This document shows, one piece after another, positions 1 to 11,464 of a DNA stretch of 64,000 nucleotides. Location: positions 7,641,204-7,705,203 of the forward strand of contig CM038463.1 of assembly GCA_021464415.1 (NCBI GenBank), in the 5' to 3' direction. Every line of letters begins with the position of its first letter. The stretch's first letter is position 1. Below the pieces are notes generated by a model. That model ran no database searches. It saw only the letters and a program-made list of their open reading frames with translations, and was not told where the DNA came from. Made by a program: the position numbers and the translations under genes. Source of the stretch: Lonicera japonica. Its lineage: Eukaryota > Streptophyta > Magnoliopsida > Dipsacales > Caprifoliaceae.

Positions 1-1
1 A

Positions 2-683
2 ATGTCCACTGTACCATATGCTAGTGCTGTCGAAAGTCTTATGTATGCTATGATGTGTACTCGCCCAGATATATGTTTTGCTGTTGGGCTAGTTAGTCGG
101 TATCAATCGAATCTTGGACGAGAGCATTGGAAAGCTGTAAAAAGAATTTTTGAGATATCTCAAAGGCACTTTGGATTATTGTTTGTGTTATCAAGGGTCA
201 GAATTGCGTCTAATTGGATATTCAGATGTCGATTGGGGAGGAGACCTAGATCAACGAAAATCAACCTCCGGTTATGTTTTCTTACTAAATAAAGGTGCAA
301 TTTCTTGGAGTAGTAAGAAACAAACAAGCATAACTTTGTCAACTATGGAGGCTGAATTCATTGCATGTTCAGCTGCTATGCAAGAAGCAGTTTGGTTTAG
401 GAGATTTTTTGAAAGTTTGGGTTTTCAAAATGGCTGTGAAGGAGCAATTACAGTCTACTGTGATAATCAAGCAGCAATTGGTTTCACTAAAGATCCTAAA
501 TATCATAGTAGGACCAAACACATTGATACCAAGTACAACTACGTCAGAGACATTGTTACCAAACGAGAGGTAACCGTACAATATATTTCTACGCATCAAA
601 TGGTGGCTGATCCCCTTACTAAACCAATAGCAGGAGATGTTTTTCTTGCACATGTGAATTCTCTTAGATTGCGTAGAATTTAG
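2..683 (+). pseudogene. Copia retrotransposon pol fragment (end of RT, RNase H), frameshifted
   Basis: This is the 3' end of a Ty1/Copia polyprotein; the rest lies upstream of the window. The first stretch (frame of base 2) reads YASAVESLMYAM and TRPDICFAVG, typical of the region after the Copia reverse transcriptase core. The reading frame then jumps by one base near 146-150, where a T run appears to hold one extra T, and continues as RNase H to the stop at 681-683. RNase H acidic positions are visible in YSDVDWGGD, STMEAEFIACS, VYCDNQAA and HQMVADPLTKP. The family cleaves RNA in the RNA-DNA hybrid during retrotransposition. Apart from the frameshift the domain looks complete, so the copy is fairly young but not autonomous as read. 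Confidence is high for the family and moderate that the frameshift is biological rather than a sequence error. Confidence 0.92.
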
Positions 684-1600
684 ATAATCTGTTGTCAAAC
701 ATTGTTGAGTTTATATTATATTAGTTTGAATAAATACTAACAATTATTATATTTTATGACTTATACACATCACATATTGTTTAAATTAAAAACTCAACAA
801 AAGAATGTTATACGGGTTTAGATTGACTCACTCACACGAGTAATCACCTCTTGCGCTAGATTAGTGAGAAGAGATGAGACATTATGTTAGGTATGTCGCC
901 TCAAAAGAAAATGAGATGAGGTTGTATTTACAATCACAACCGATTTGGATTGCCCACATCCAAATAACCCATGAAAGCCGATGTAAATTCTCTATTTTAA
1001 CCTGCTAAGAGAGAAAACTTAGAGAATTCGAGTTAGGCGCTAAGTAGTGACTGAACTTAAGTCTGTACAGTATTTTATTGTTCAAATAAAAAAAATATAC
1101 TGTAGCACGTGATTCATACCATGTGTGCTTATTCGACCAAGAAAGTAGTGGAAAATGAATCCCTGCTTTTCCACTGTGTGAGATCTTGAGGATGATCATT
1201 CATCCCCATATATGTACCCTTATACTTTTTACTGCCATTTGCATTTTGTTTGGTGTGTCTATTGGCTGGCCAATCTTGTCACTTATTAGAAGTGTGACTT
1301 GATTATGGATACACGATATTAACATGTACTAAACATGCTCTTTGAGGGATTAAAGATGTTACAGTTTTTTTTAAAAGAGACAAATCTAGGGTACTGCGAG
1401 AATAATTAATTAACTATCATTTTTTTTAGGGTAGAAGCTTCTATGATATTCCTAACAGATTCATAGTTATAAGCTCCCAAAATGCAGGTTTGCTCGCGAG
1501 GTCGCACGACACATTTACTTGTACGAAAGTATATATATATATATATATATTTACTGAAAATCTCGCAATGGGGTCTTACCCGTCATGTGCGAGTGGGAGA
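684..1600 (+). other. Non-coding 3' spacer of the Copia element, ending in a polypurine tract
   Basis: No coding potential is seen between the pol stop and the probable LTR. There is a TA microsatellite at about 1510-1551. The stretch ends with the purine-rich GAGTGGGAGA at 1591-1600, directly before TGTTGGAA; this is the usual polypurine-tract/3'-LTR junction of plant Copia elements. I infer that the spacer belongs to the element. Confidence 0.5.
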
Positions 1601-1985
1601 TGTTGGAATTTGGGTCGGGTCGCCCATGGCAGGTTGACCCAAACCATTATAATTAAACTTATTAATATATATATATAAATAAAAGGTGGTTAAAAAGAAT
1701 AAAACAGTTTTTTTTAGAAAATTGTTTTTTTGGTTTTTGGCAACTCCCCCGTTGGTTATTTTCCTTTAGTGGATTGAAAGAAGAAAGTGATAGGGAGTTT
1801 TGGAACATCATGATATTTGTCTCCTTCTCTCTTTTTGGAATAACAGTAAGAAATATATATTCAAAAGTACTTGGGTTGTGAATAAAAGAGCATCTCCATG
1901 TGATTTGTTCTTGGACCAAAGCATCAAGACTATTGTGTAACTATCATAAAAAAGGTATGTGATCTTATTTCATTAACATTCTACA
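1601..1985 (+). mobile_element. Probable 3' LTR of the Copia element (right border uncertain)
   Basis: The stretch begins TGTTGGAATTTGGGTCGGGT immediately after a polypurine tract, as Copia 3' LTRs do. The right border is a guess at a CA dinucleotide near 1985 (ATTCTACA), because the 5' LTR and the left target duplication are outside the window. It contains no ORF of note. Confidence 0.5.
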
Positions 1986-2459
1986 GAAATCAAAGCGTTG
2001 ACTTCATAGCAAGAGGAACAGAACCAATAAGATATGAATAAATGTTATATGTTTCAATGGAAATCTAAAAACACATATGCTTCAATGGAAATTTTGTAAA
2101 CTTTTGCGTAAAATTGAAAAGAACCAATAAGATACGAATAAATGTTATATGTTATTTTTTTTAAAAAAAATCTTGAAATTATATAAATATAATATTACAA
2201 TCACAATAGATCTTGATTTGTAGGTATTGATTAGTAGATTTCAAATATATAATTTACATTAAAATTCATGTTTTGTATTAAAAGTTATTACATTTTAAAT
2301 GATTAAAAAAAAAAATTAAAGAGTGAGAATTTAAAAGGCTAACTAAACATTCTAAATTAAGAGTGTGTTTTACATTTTTATTTTATACAAATCTTACTTT
2401 TAAAAGACTGCTAGAAATAATTTTTTCTAGAAATTAGGTAGAAGGTCTTACTACACATT
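1986..2459. other. AT-rich intergenic DNA with one copy of a dispersed repeat
   Basis: No gene is seen. Bases about 2190-2310 hold a copy of a dispersed AT-rich repeat (core resembling GATTAGTAGATTTCAAATAT followed by an AAGTTATkaCATTTT block) that recurs near 24455-25200, 38130-38235 and 57945-58085. The stretch around 2350-2400 partly resembles the reverse complement of 3060-3150, so the MITE at 2460-3044 may sit inside an older element. Confidence 0.4.
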
Positions 2460-3044
2460 GATTTTTACCAAAACACCAATGAATAATATTTTTTTGAATG
2501 AAGGGCCTATTTTTAATTGGTAATTAGTGTAAGAGGCCTATTTTATTTTATATTTTAAATGAAGGTATTTGAATAAATTTAAATATCATTTAATTAATAA
2601 AAACATGTTATATATTACCTAAATTACCCCCTCTTTATGAAATTTGCACAAAAAATATGAATATTGTAGTGAAATATGGACTGCAATATGAACTTTGCAC
2701 TAAAAATATGGACTGCAAAGTTCACATTGCAGTAAAATATGGACTGCAATATGAACTTTGCACCAAAAATATGGACTGCAAAGTTCATATTACAATAAAA
2801 TATGGACTGCAAAGTTCATATTACAGTGAAATATAGACTGTAAAGTTCATATTGCAGTGAAATATAGACTGTAAAGTTCATATTGCAGTCCATATTTTAA
2901 TGCATATTGATATTTTTTAGTTTATTTTAAGGGTTGGGATGTCATTTTATAATGAAAAAAAAAACACATGTCATATTATTAATAAAATAAAAAATATGCC
3001 CTTTATTTACAAAAAAATTATTCATTGGCTTTAGTGTGAAAATC
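2460..3044. mobile_element. MITE-like element with imperfect terminal inverted repeats and internal minisatellite
   Basis: The left end (GATTTTTACCAAAACACCAA at 2460) matches the reverse complement of the right end (about 3020-3044), sharing the core CCAATGAATAAT followed by an AAGGGCc/a block. The inverted similarity continues inward for roughly 100 bp or more with gaps. There is no ORF and no transposase. The interior is a tandem array of about 31-bp units, described separately. A convincing target duplication was not found, so the superfamily is unassigned. Confidence 0.75.
2655..2900. repeat. Minisatellite of ~31-bp units whose core flips orientation
   Basis: About seven to eight units begin AAATATGGACTGCAA or a close variant. 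In most units the core reads TGCAAAGTTCATATTGC; in at least two (near 2682-2700 and 2750-2763) it reads GCAATATGAACTTTGCA, the exact reverse complement. Neighbouring units can therefore pair as hairpins. Confidence 0.85.
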
Positions 3045-5145
3045 TTTCTCTAATAAGAACTTTTTTAAAATTTTCCCTAATTTTTTTTATAAGTTATATA
3101 AATTTTACATAAAATAAAAATATACACTACTATTAGATATGCTCTTATGGGTGATGACTCTTGAACCATTAAAAAATCGGGTAATTTTATTTCCATTCGC
3201 GAGTTTTTGCAGTTTATCCACCTTTGATTTATGTTAATATTGAAATAAACTTCTCAAAACTTCCTTATAAAAATTGAGAAGTATATCACCAATTAATAAT
3301 CTTTTTAAATGTATTTACTTTTAAAATTAGTTTCCTAATTAGAATATACTTCCTTACTTTTAAAATTAGTTTCCTAATTAGAATATTCTTCCTTAATAAT
3401 ATATTTTCTTAATTTGTTAAAAGGCATATTGATACAAGTACTATAAATTCATTATTTATCAAAAATAAACAGCACTACAAAACTTGGCGGAATTAATTTA
3501 TATTATTACATCATAATACTAACAAATAAATTTTTTCAACAAATGAGTTTACTTCTTTCTTTTTCTTTTTTCTACACAATGAGGGCTCTAAATAAATAAA
3601 AATAAAGAAAAATTGAAACTTAAAAAACTAAAAAAGAATTAGTAGCCGATGGCAACATATATCGTTTCCTTTAATCTCAATCATTTCAAGTAAAAGGAAG
3701 AATATTTAATTATAATATATGTTTGTTTTACTGTGTGCCATGATAAATCTGTAATTAAAGCTATAATTTTAATTTACTTCTAGGTAGGAACTAAATTTAT
3801 AGACGTATTACAAATGTTTCAAATTATGCTTACTGTTTAATTACTATTCCAAGACTAATGTGAATTGTTGTATAATCTCAATTTCTTAAAACAAATGTGA
3901 ATCATAAACTACAGTCTAATCTTATAGTCTAATCTCGAGTCCGAAAAGTGGATATAATTAAAAATAAATTATATATATTAGAAATATTATTTTATTATAC
4001 AAATGATATTTACTTTTTGATATATTATATGACGGTTGATAAAAGTAAAAATTTGGTGGATAATTTATAATTGAATTAAAAATAATCTTTATTTTATAAA
4101 AAGATTGCCAATATTGATTTGTGTAAGTTTATCCAACAACGTGGTTAAACTTAGTTGGCAATACATATTATCTTAGTAAAACTCAAAAAGATGAATAGAC
4201 TAACAAATTTCACGGATAGAAATAAAATCACCCTTGTTAATTACTAATAAAATTGATTAGGTTGTTTAATTTTTTTTGATTGTTGAAATTTAAATTTTGA
4301 ATTATTTGATTTTCTATATTTTAGTAATTAATTAAGATGTTATAAGTTATTTGATTGTTTAAATTTAAATTTCGAATTTGATTTTATAGATATTAATTTC
4401 TAGCAAGATTTTAAAAGTTTAGATTAGTTTAATAATCAATTAGATGATAGTGATATTATAGGAATAACAATAATATAAATTAGTTTTGTAGCTATATAAA
4501 TTTAATTTTAATTATTTATCCGTAAAAGTTTGTATTTTAAACAAAACTTTAGACCTTAAAGTATTGGTATAAAAGTTGTGTCCTTAAATAGATATAGAAA
4601 GGAATACTCGTCCTTAAAACTAATTGCCCCTATTTTCATTTATTTAATTAAAGTTGATGTACTTATTAATCTAGTGGATTTTTTAATATTAAATTATTAA
4701 TAAAATAATATTTATAAAATTAAGTCAATAATATTTTTTGTCAGTCTATTCACATTCGTAGATTAATTTAGTGGACAATGCAGATTAACTTAATGACGCG
4801 AATTAACTACAAAATATCGTAGATAGCAATAAAATCACCCTAAAAAATCGGGGCTTCTAAAAATAAGTAAAATATGTGAAATATATTAGGTTTATTCTTT
4901 CCTTCTTTTTGTTTTTTCCATTAGTATCGTTACGTAAGTTGCGTTTCTTCTTACTTTTTTAATAAACAGGGAAGAGAGAACATGATATGTTTATTCTCTA
5001 TAATATGGGAAAGATTGAAAAAATTAGTTAACTTAAAAATAAAGGAAAGGAAATTGGTTATTTAAAGAGGAAAAGAAACAGAGGCCGGGAATTGTCTATC
5101 TTTTCATTTCCTTTACTTGTGCTCTTTTCCTTTTATGTATTGTTG
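3045..5145. other. AT-rich intergenic DNA
   Basis: No gene is recognised. A 41-bp direct duplication (TACTTTTAAAATTAGTTTCC type) lies at about 3316-3393. Two similar blocks ending in AATAAAATCACCCT occur near 4220 and 4830 in direct orientation. Otherwise the stretch is low-complexity A/T. Confidence 0.5.
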
Positions 5146-5352
5146 TATTATAAAGAAAAATTAATTTAGGAAGAGAAGTGTCTGATTTGATTATCAGCGA
5201 TCGTTTGGTTAGAACATATTCTCTTCTTCTTCTTTTGTAAGAAGTTAATTCGTTGTTTTCGTTTTCTTGAAATGCTGATCTTTTAATTTTCTGTGATTGG
5301 TATGCTGTTCTGTTTTACACTGTACACTTGAAAAGAAAAGTAGATAGTTTGA
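5146..5352 (+). promoter_or_regulatory. Probable core promoter and 5' UTR of the F-box gene
   Basis: A TATA-like ATTATAAAG sits at about 5147-5155. It is followed by a pyrimidine-rich leader with TTCTTCTTC runs up to the proposed start at 5353. The transcription start is inferred, not visible. Confidence 0.3.
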
Positions 5353-7608
5353 ATGGAACTGCCAATTGGGAGATCAGGAGGAGCGCCAAGTCCTCGTGAA
5401 GAAGAAGAAGAAGAAGAAAAGAATGTACATTTTGTCTCCAACTCTACCCTCTGTTATACATTTAATTGACTCTTCTGGCATAGTTGGAATTTTTTTTTAT
5501 TGTTTTTTCCCCTAACTAGATTGTATTTGTTATATCACTTCTTCAACTAGATATTCCAAATTCTTGGAATAAGTTTGTTTTTTTTTTCTCTCTCTGTTCA
5601 TGTATAATTTGCGAATCAAGCTCTATAAAGGATGAATCTCGGAACTCCAACAATTTCTTAAAATAATGAAAATTTTAGATGCACAATCAAACTAGATGTT
5701 AGTACTCGACGAGGAACTGTTACCGTATATATATATTTTTTCTTTTTCTTTTTCTTTTCGGATAAGCGATCCAAGTGACGGATCTGGCAGTTCAGCGGGA
5801 GAAGGTGGAGACTGAACCCTCCTGCCCATCTGAAATTAAACGTTCAAAATCACAGGGACGGATAGCTTCTAGATCTTAGGAAACTAATTATGTTTTACAA
5901 TTATTAGTAAATTATAAATTTTATTTTATAATAAATTATATGGGAATGCATTGTTGTATAATTCATTTCTTTTTACTAAAAAATACTTTTGCATGTATGT
6001 ATGTTTTGCAAGGGTGGCTACAAGGATCAACTTAGTCAGTTGCCTGACGACATTCTTGCATTGATATTATCATATTTTGGGTTAAAGGAGGCGGCTCGTA
6101 CTACCGTCCTTTCGAAAAGATGGAGGGGAAAGTGGTCATTTACCAACCGCCCCGACTTTCTAACTTACGTTCCGGGGGCTAAAAATTGTATAATGCTGGC
6201 GGATAAAAGGCATCAATACGCCAAATGGATTAATTATGTCTTAAAACTGCACAAATCTCCAATACTGGAAGAATATAAGGTTTATTTTGTTTTTCACAAC
6301 CAATGGGAAAGTGATATCGACGACTGGCTTAAGTCTGCACTTGCAAAGGGAGTTCAAATACTTAAATTGGACTTTTCGTGGGAGGGTTGTGGTCTGCTAA
6401 ATTATGGGGGAATTGGCAATTATGCTCTTCCATTCAATAAGAATCCTAGAAGTTCTTTTAGCGATATTTCTGTTGGGAGCCTCAAAGAAGCGTGTTTCAA
6501 AAACGTAGACGTGAATGGAGAAGCTCTAGAGTTCCTGTTATCCAACTGCCCTCTTCTTGAACGGCTAAGTGTCAGTGAATCCAATGTACTGCTAAATGTA
6601 AGGGTTACTAACCCATCCATTGTGTTGAAGTATTTGCAGATATTTTACTGTGAGAACATACAGTCCGTCGAGATATGCAACGTGAATCTCGTTTCCTTTA
6701 TGTTTAAGGGAGGAGGTACTAAGAGTAATTTGCGTCTGGAGAATGTTCCTTTGCTCGTGGAGTTGCACGTTTGGCAGGCTGGATCCCGTTCCGCACTGGC
6801 GGATCTTTTTGCAATGCTCCCGTACTGCTCTCATCAGCTGGAGACTCTTGGATTTCAAGACAGTGAGCATCCGCAGGTTAGAGATCAATCATACCACTTA
6901 CATATGTTGATTTCTTTATTTTTTCTATTGGTTATGTATGTGTATTTATCTGAATTTAAATCCTTGAATGTTATTTTTGTCGAGAATACAGGATTTTAGG
7001 GGATTTCATACTTCTCCTGAGTTTATTAATCTGAAAAAATTGGTGTTGGCCGCACCAGCCATGACTGATAGATGCGTCCTTGGATATATCGCGTTGCTAG
7101 ATTCATGTCCACTCTTGCAGAAATTTGTGTTTGAGGTGACGACGTTCTTCGATCTCATCAGTTTGGAATTAATTCAAACATACATACATGATCTATGTTA
7201 TCAAGAAAAAATATTCCCTTGCTTTTTTTTTTCCATTGGTATATACAATGCATTTCGACGATATGGTCTGAATTTAATTATTGTATTCACTTGCAGGTAA
7301 TTTCTTCTGCTACAAAAATCCACGAGAGGGAAGTAAAGAAAGTGAGTGAAACCAACGCTAAGAAGCACCAACACCTTGAGGAGGTGGAGATGACCGGTTA
7401 TTATGGTCGCAAATGCGAACTTGAGCTTGTCAAGTACTTCGTAGAGAATGCTGTTTCCCTCAAGAAAATTATCATCCGTCCTGAAGGTCAGCCTAATTTT
7501 CTGTATCGTGATGCAAAACAGTTCGAAAGAGAGAATGCTGGACGTGTTCATGCTAAAATGCACCTGGAAGGAAAAATACCCAAGCCTATTGAGTTGATCA
7601 TCTTTTGA
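5353..7608 (+). CDS. F-box/FBD/LRR-repeat protein
   Basis: The likely role is substrate receptor of an SCF (SKP1-cullin-F-box) ubiquitin ligase; the substrate is unknown. I read four exons, 5353-5424, 6013-6876, 6992-7135 and 7297-7608, all joined in phase 0 with GT..AG introns, giving 463 residues. The F-box lies at about residues 30-65 (LPDDILALILSYFGLKEAA, then VLSKRWRGKW). Leucine-rich segments follow (LLSNCPLLERLSV, LDSCPLLQKFVFEV). The C-terminal FBD domain is at about residues 385-422 (HLEEVEMTGYYG, VENAVSLKKIIIRP). This order and length fit the plant F-box/FBD/LRR family. The start at 5353 is chosen because its 24-codon acidic exon (seven consecutive E) joins in phase to the F-box exon. 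An in-frame ATG at 5989 is the alternative if exon 1 is not used. The first intron (588 bp) contains an unexplained exon-like stretch at 5767-5879. No disabling change is seen. Confidence 0.9.
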
Positions 7609-8799
7609 AATTTTATTTTTAAACTATCTAAGATCTAGTTAGAATATCTCCCTGTTATCTACTCTTAAACTGGTCCAGTTAAGAGAAAAGACTAATTGGG
7701 TTAAGCTGATCCTAGCTTGCTCTGCAGCATAACATGTTACGAACTTGTTTTTGTTGATTGATTTGGTGTTATGCCCCTTATTATTGTTTCTCATGTTATT
7801 GTTATTATCCTGTTACTCCAATATCTCCTCATAAAAGTCAAAAAAGAAAAACCTATACATTGCAAAAATGCTTAGATATGAAAAATCCTGGATCCAAAGG
7901 TAACATTTTACTCTGAACAAAAGGAACTTTTTCTAAGTTATATTTGTGCATGGATAGTAGATTTACATAATTTCTCTTTTATATATAGACACGCTAGCTT
8001 CTAATTGGTGCATTTGCTTACGTTTGACTTATAATACTTCGTTGGCTTACAAAATTTTGTATATGACAGATAACATCGGTCCCTTGTACGTACTAATTGA
8101 TCGTAATGCAATCATATTACCCCTGCAATAAAAATGCACTGTTGCAAAAATGTTGATTTTGTCCAAATCATTGTTTTTGTAGGCAAAAGGACATTTTGTA
8201 ACTATAATAATATACAAAGAATATTATAGTTTGATCCTATGTAAATATAGATTGACATGTATGACTGAATTAAATTTTTCATGAAAAAAATTATTCTATT
8301 TTTTCAAATAAGAAAGAAAGGAATTGCTCTTTCTTCATTGTTTTCGGCAATGTCACACTTCTATTTTTATCTAATGCAAGCAGATTGTGTTCAAAGTATT
8401 ATTTTTTACAAACGGACAAAACTTTATTGTGATCCAAGTCTTATTTTAAACCTTATCGAAGACGACTCTAGCATTACAATACTCAATACTTTTATCAAGT
8501 TGTCGGGTTAGTTTCAATCTTTTTCTTCCGTAGTTTTCCATTTCTTGGAATCAATTTGCTTAAACTGAAGTTTCCTTTCTTCTTTCCAATCTGAGCACTC
8601 AAGCTTGGGTTTGAACAATTACAACAGATCCACAAAATTGATGATTCATACATGTGTATATCTGAATTGATGTAAAGATATTGATAATTGTTGATTCATT
8701 ATCTTTGTTTAATATTCTTGGTCCACTTAACTGATGATATATAAATATGCATATATGAACTGGTGTAGAGATGTTGACATTGTTGATTCATTTAAATAA
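7609..8799. other. Intergenic, downstream of the F-box gene
   Basis: This holds the 3' UTR of the F-box gene and AT-rich DNA. A 76-codon open frame at 8281-8511 has no recognisable domain and no gene context, so I do not call it a gene. Confidence 0.5.
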
Positions 8800-9058
8800 G
8801 GGTAAAAGACCAAAAAAATATAATGAACTATATACATTTTTTTACAAAATGGGTAACATACTCTTTTTTTTGTTGACTATTTTGACAACAAATTTTTAAT
8901 TTGTACATGTTGGTCGATATATAATGATACACTATACTGTCATTATTATCCATTTGTGAAATAAATGGAACGTTTGTTGTTAAAATAGTTGGGAAAAAAG
9001 TATGTTACCCGTTTTGTAAGAAGGTTTAAAGTTCATTATATTTTTTGATCTTTTACCC
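8800..9058. mobile_element. MULE-type MITE with 9-bp target duplication
   Basis: Long terminal inverted repeats begin GGGTAAAAGACC and end GATCTTTTACCC; the inverted match extends about 70 bp (ATAATGAACT.. opposite ..AGTTCATTAT, and GGGTAACATACT opposite AGTATGTTACCC). A perfect 9-bp duplication TTTAAATAA flanks it at 8791-8799 and 9059-9067, the length typical of Mutator-like elements. It has no ORF. Confidence 0.85.
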
Positions 9059-9067
9059 TTTAAATAA

Positions 9068-11154
9068 AATGAATTGTTATTTTCAAGAGTTTTCATGATC
9101 CATATGGGAATATTAAGCATCTTAAATTTGTAATATTACCATATCGGAATATTAAGTATATTATATTAGAAGGTACATTACTTAAACTTAAAATACGTCA
9201 CACTTACTGTATCTAGGGTCATTCCGTGATAAATCCTTTGTATATATGGATTTAGTAGATAAGGACATGATGCAAACTTTTCCCACGAAAACTCCTTTTA
9301 TGCCACTCCACATTGTTATGGACAAAAATAGTCCTTCATCATTAGTTTTAATTTTCAAAATTTAAAATCCAATAAGTTAACATTCGCATTCTTTCCAATA
9401 AAGAAAAAATAAAAATTACTTTAAATACTACAGATTAGTCATTTTTAGCATATTTATACAATTAGAAATTTACATTAAAGATAATCAGAAATGCAAATTA
9501 GGAAAAAATCGTTTGCAATATTTTTCATAAATTCATATTTTTTCAGTTAAACTTGTAAATTTCACTTCAAGTTTACAGTGAAATATAGTTTAAATTTCAC
9601 TGCAATTTATAATTTTGCTGTTAAACTTGCAAATTTTACTAAAATTTTCTTGCAAATATACAGTGAAATTTGTAAATTTCACTTCAAATATGCAGTGAAA
9701 CTTTCAAAATTTTAATTAAAGCTTTGTAACTAAATTTTCAAAAAATATTTTTAATTTAGTAGACAGTTTTGGTGTTTTCCAATGAATCCAAAAAAGAAAA
9801 AAAAATGATATGCAAATTAAGAAACAATAGACATAAGGAATATAATTCGCAAATTAGTAAAAAAGTTCTTGTTAGGAAATTTGAATTTATAATATATATT
9901 GATATGCAGTGGCGGATCCAGGATTATGTGGCTAAGGAGGCTTCGTGTAAAAGATCTTAAATTTTTGTGTTCTAAAATTGATTCCAAGTTCTAGTATAAA
10001 AGTGCAAACCATCAGATTTTTGTTGGGGGCTTACAGGAGAGAAGGTCAAAGAGACGATCGGTTGTGTAGGCGTGCAGTAGAGGCCAAAGAGACGGTCGGA
10101 TTTTGTTGGATTTCTCCAAAAAATATGTAATATTGAAAACCAAAACTATTATGTCTTAGTCTCAGCCTATTATTACAGTTTACTTTTCTATCTAAATTTG
10201 GGTATGTTGTACTAGCTAAACACCTTTAGCATCAATATATAGATAGATAGATTTACTCTTTTCCCTTAGAAATAATTTTGTGTTCAAAAACATTAAATTG
10301 GCACATCTACCTTAAATTATGGGAGAAAATCAAGACTAAAATAACTTGTGCAAGTGGAAACACGAACCCTAAATATGTATCGCCCCATCTATGTCACATC
10401 CCATAGCTAAGGACCTATTTTATTATTAAAAAAAAAGAGTACATATAAAATTCGAATTATGTGAATATCATTAGATCAATAAAAGACTACAAAAGTTAGT
10501 ATGATTCGGATTTTTGTTCTTTCTATAAAGAGAAGCTAGTAATTATTTATGGATGAAAAATTCAACTTTTGCAACATAACACAATTGCTTTTAGTCATCA
10601 TGAATTATATATATTGATGATTCAAAATCTATTGTATAAATGTATAAAAGCTTGAATCAAGCTTGATGGTGTCAAAATCTAGAAGTAGATAATTAATCAA
10701 TCAATAAGCGAATGTCGGTGAATAAAAGGTAAATGCGGCGCAATAATGAACACATGACATTTTTTTATTAAGGTAGGTTCTCCCGGTAGCGCTTGTGCAA
10801 TTCCGGCAATACATCCTCCTTTTGTGTGTGTTTGCTTTGTATTAGCTTAAAGGTAATTAATTTGGATGATAATACAAGCTATCAACTTTTCTCTCTACGA
10901 TTTCGCTAATTCTATTTATAAGTATGGAATTAGAATTACAAATATTTCAATGGGATGAATAATAAAATGTGTATGAGGGAAAATGTATATCTTGGATGAG
11001 AATAATTGTGTGTTTTTGTTGGCTTGTTTTTTTTTTTTTTTAATGTCTTGGATGAATGAATGAGAGGATGTATTTATAGGTTAATGGAGAATGGTAAAAA
11101 AGTAAATTTGATGAAGATGAAGGATAAAAAGGTAATTTGGCAAATGTGAGTGGA
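9068..11154. other. Intergenic with degenerate repeats and an isolated hAT-like end
   Basis: No gene is seen. Bases about 9540-9705 hold imperfect repeats alternating TTTCACT and AGTGAAA, loosely like the array at 2655-2900. CAGTGGCGGATCCAGGATT at 9907 resembles one terminus of a common plant hAT-like element, but no opposite end was found. A block at about 10770-10830 (TCCCGGTAGCGCTTGTGCAA type) is similar to one at about 41190-41260. Confidence 0.4.
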
Positions 11155-11385
11155 TGTGAGTGGAATATTTATTTTAAAGAAAAGTGTGGAATATTATTGA
11201 GTGGAATATTTATTTAGAAGAAAAGTGTGGAATATTATTGAATGAAATATTTATTTAAAAGAAAGTGTGGAATATTATTGAGTGAAATATTTATTTAAAG
11301 AAAAGTGTGGAATATTATGAAGTGGAATATTTATTTAAAGAAAGTGTAGAATATTATTTAAAAGAAAAATGTATAATATTATTTT
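11140..11385. repeat. Minisatellite of ~40-bp units
   Basis: About five to six tandem units are built from GTGGAATATTTATTTAAAGA followed by AAAGTGTGGAATATTATTGA. Small length changes and substitutions accumulate toward the right end. Confidence 0.8.
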
Positions 11386-11464
11386 TGTAAGCCAATGGTA
11401 AAATTATTATTTACCCCGTCAATTGTCCCCTATCTTTGACTTTTATGCTGAAGGCTGAATGTGA

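Noticed and set aside
2655..2900. Evenly spaced ~31-bp repeats that could look like a CRISPR array
   Set aside because: No unique spacers lie between units; it is a contiguous minisatellite inside a MITE in a plant genome.
8281..8511. 76-codon ORF with an N-terminal MKKIILFF stretch
   Set aside because: No domain, AT-rich composition and no splice or promoter context; open by chance.
9907..10120. hAT-like element starting CAGTGGCGGATCC
   Set aside because: Only one terminus is visible; the opposite end was not found within the following kilobases.
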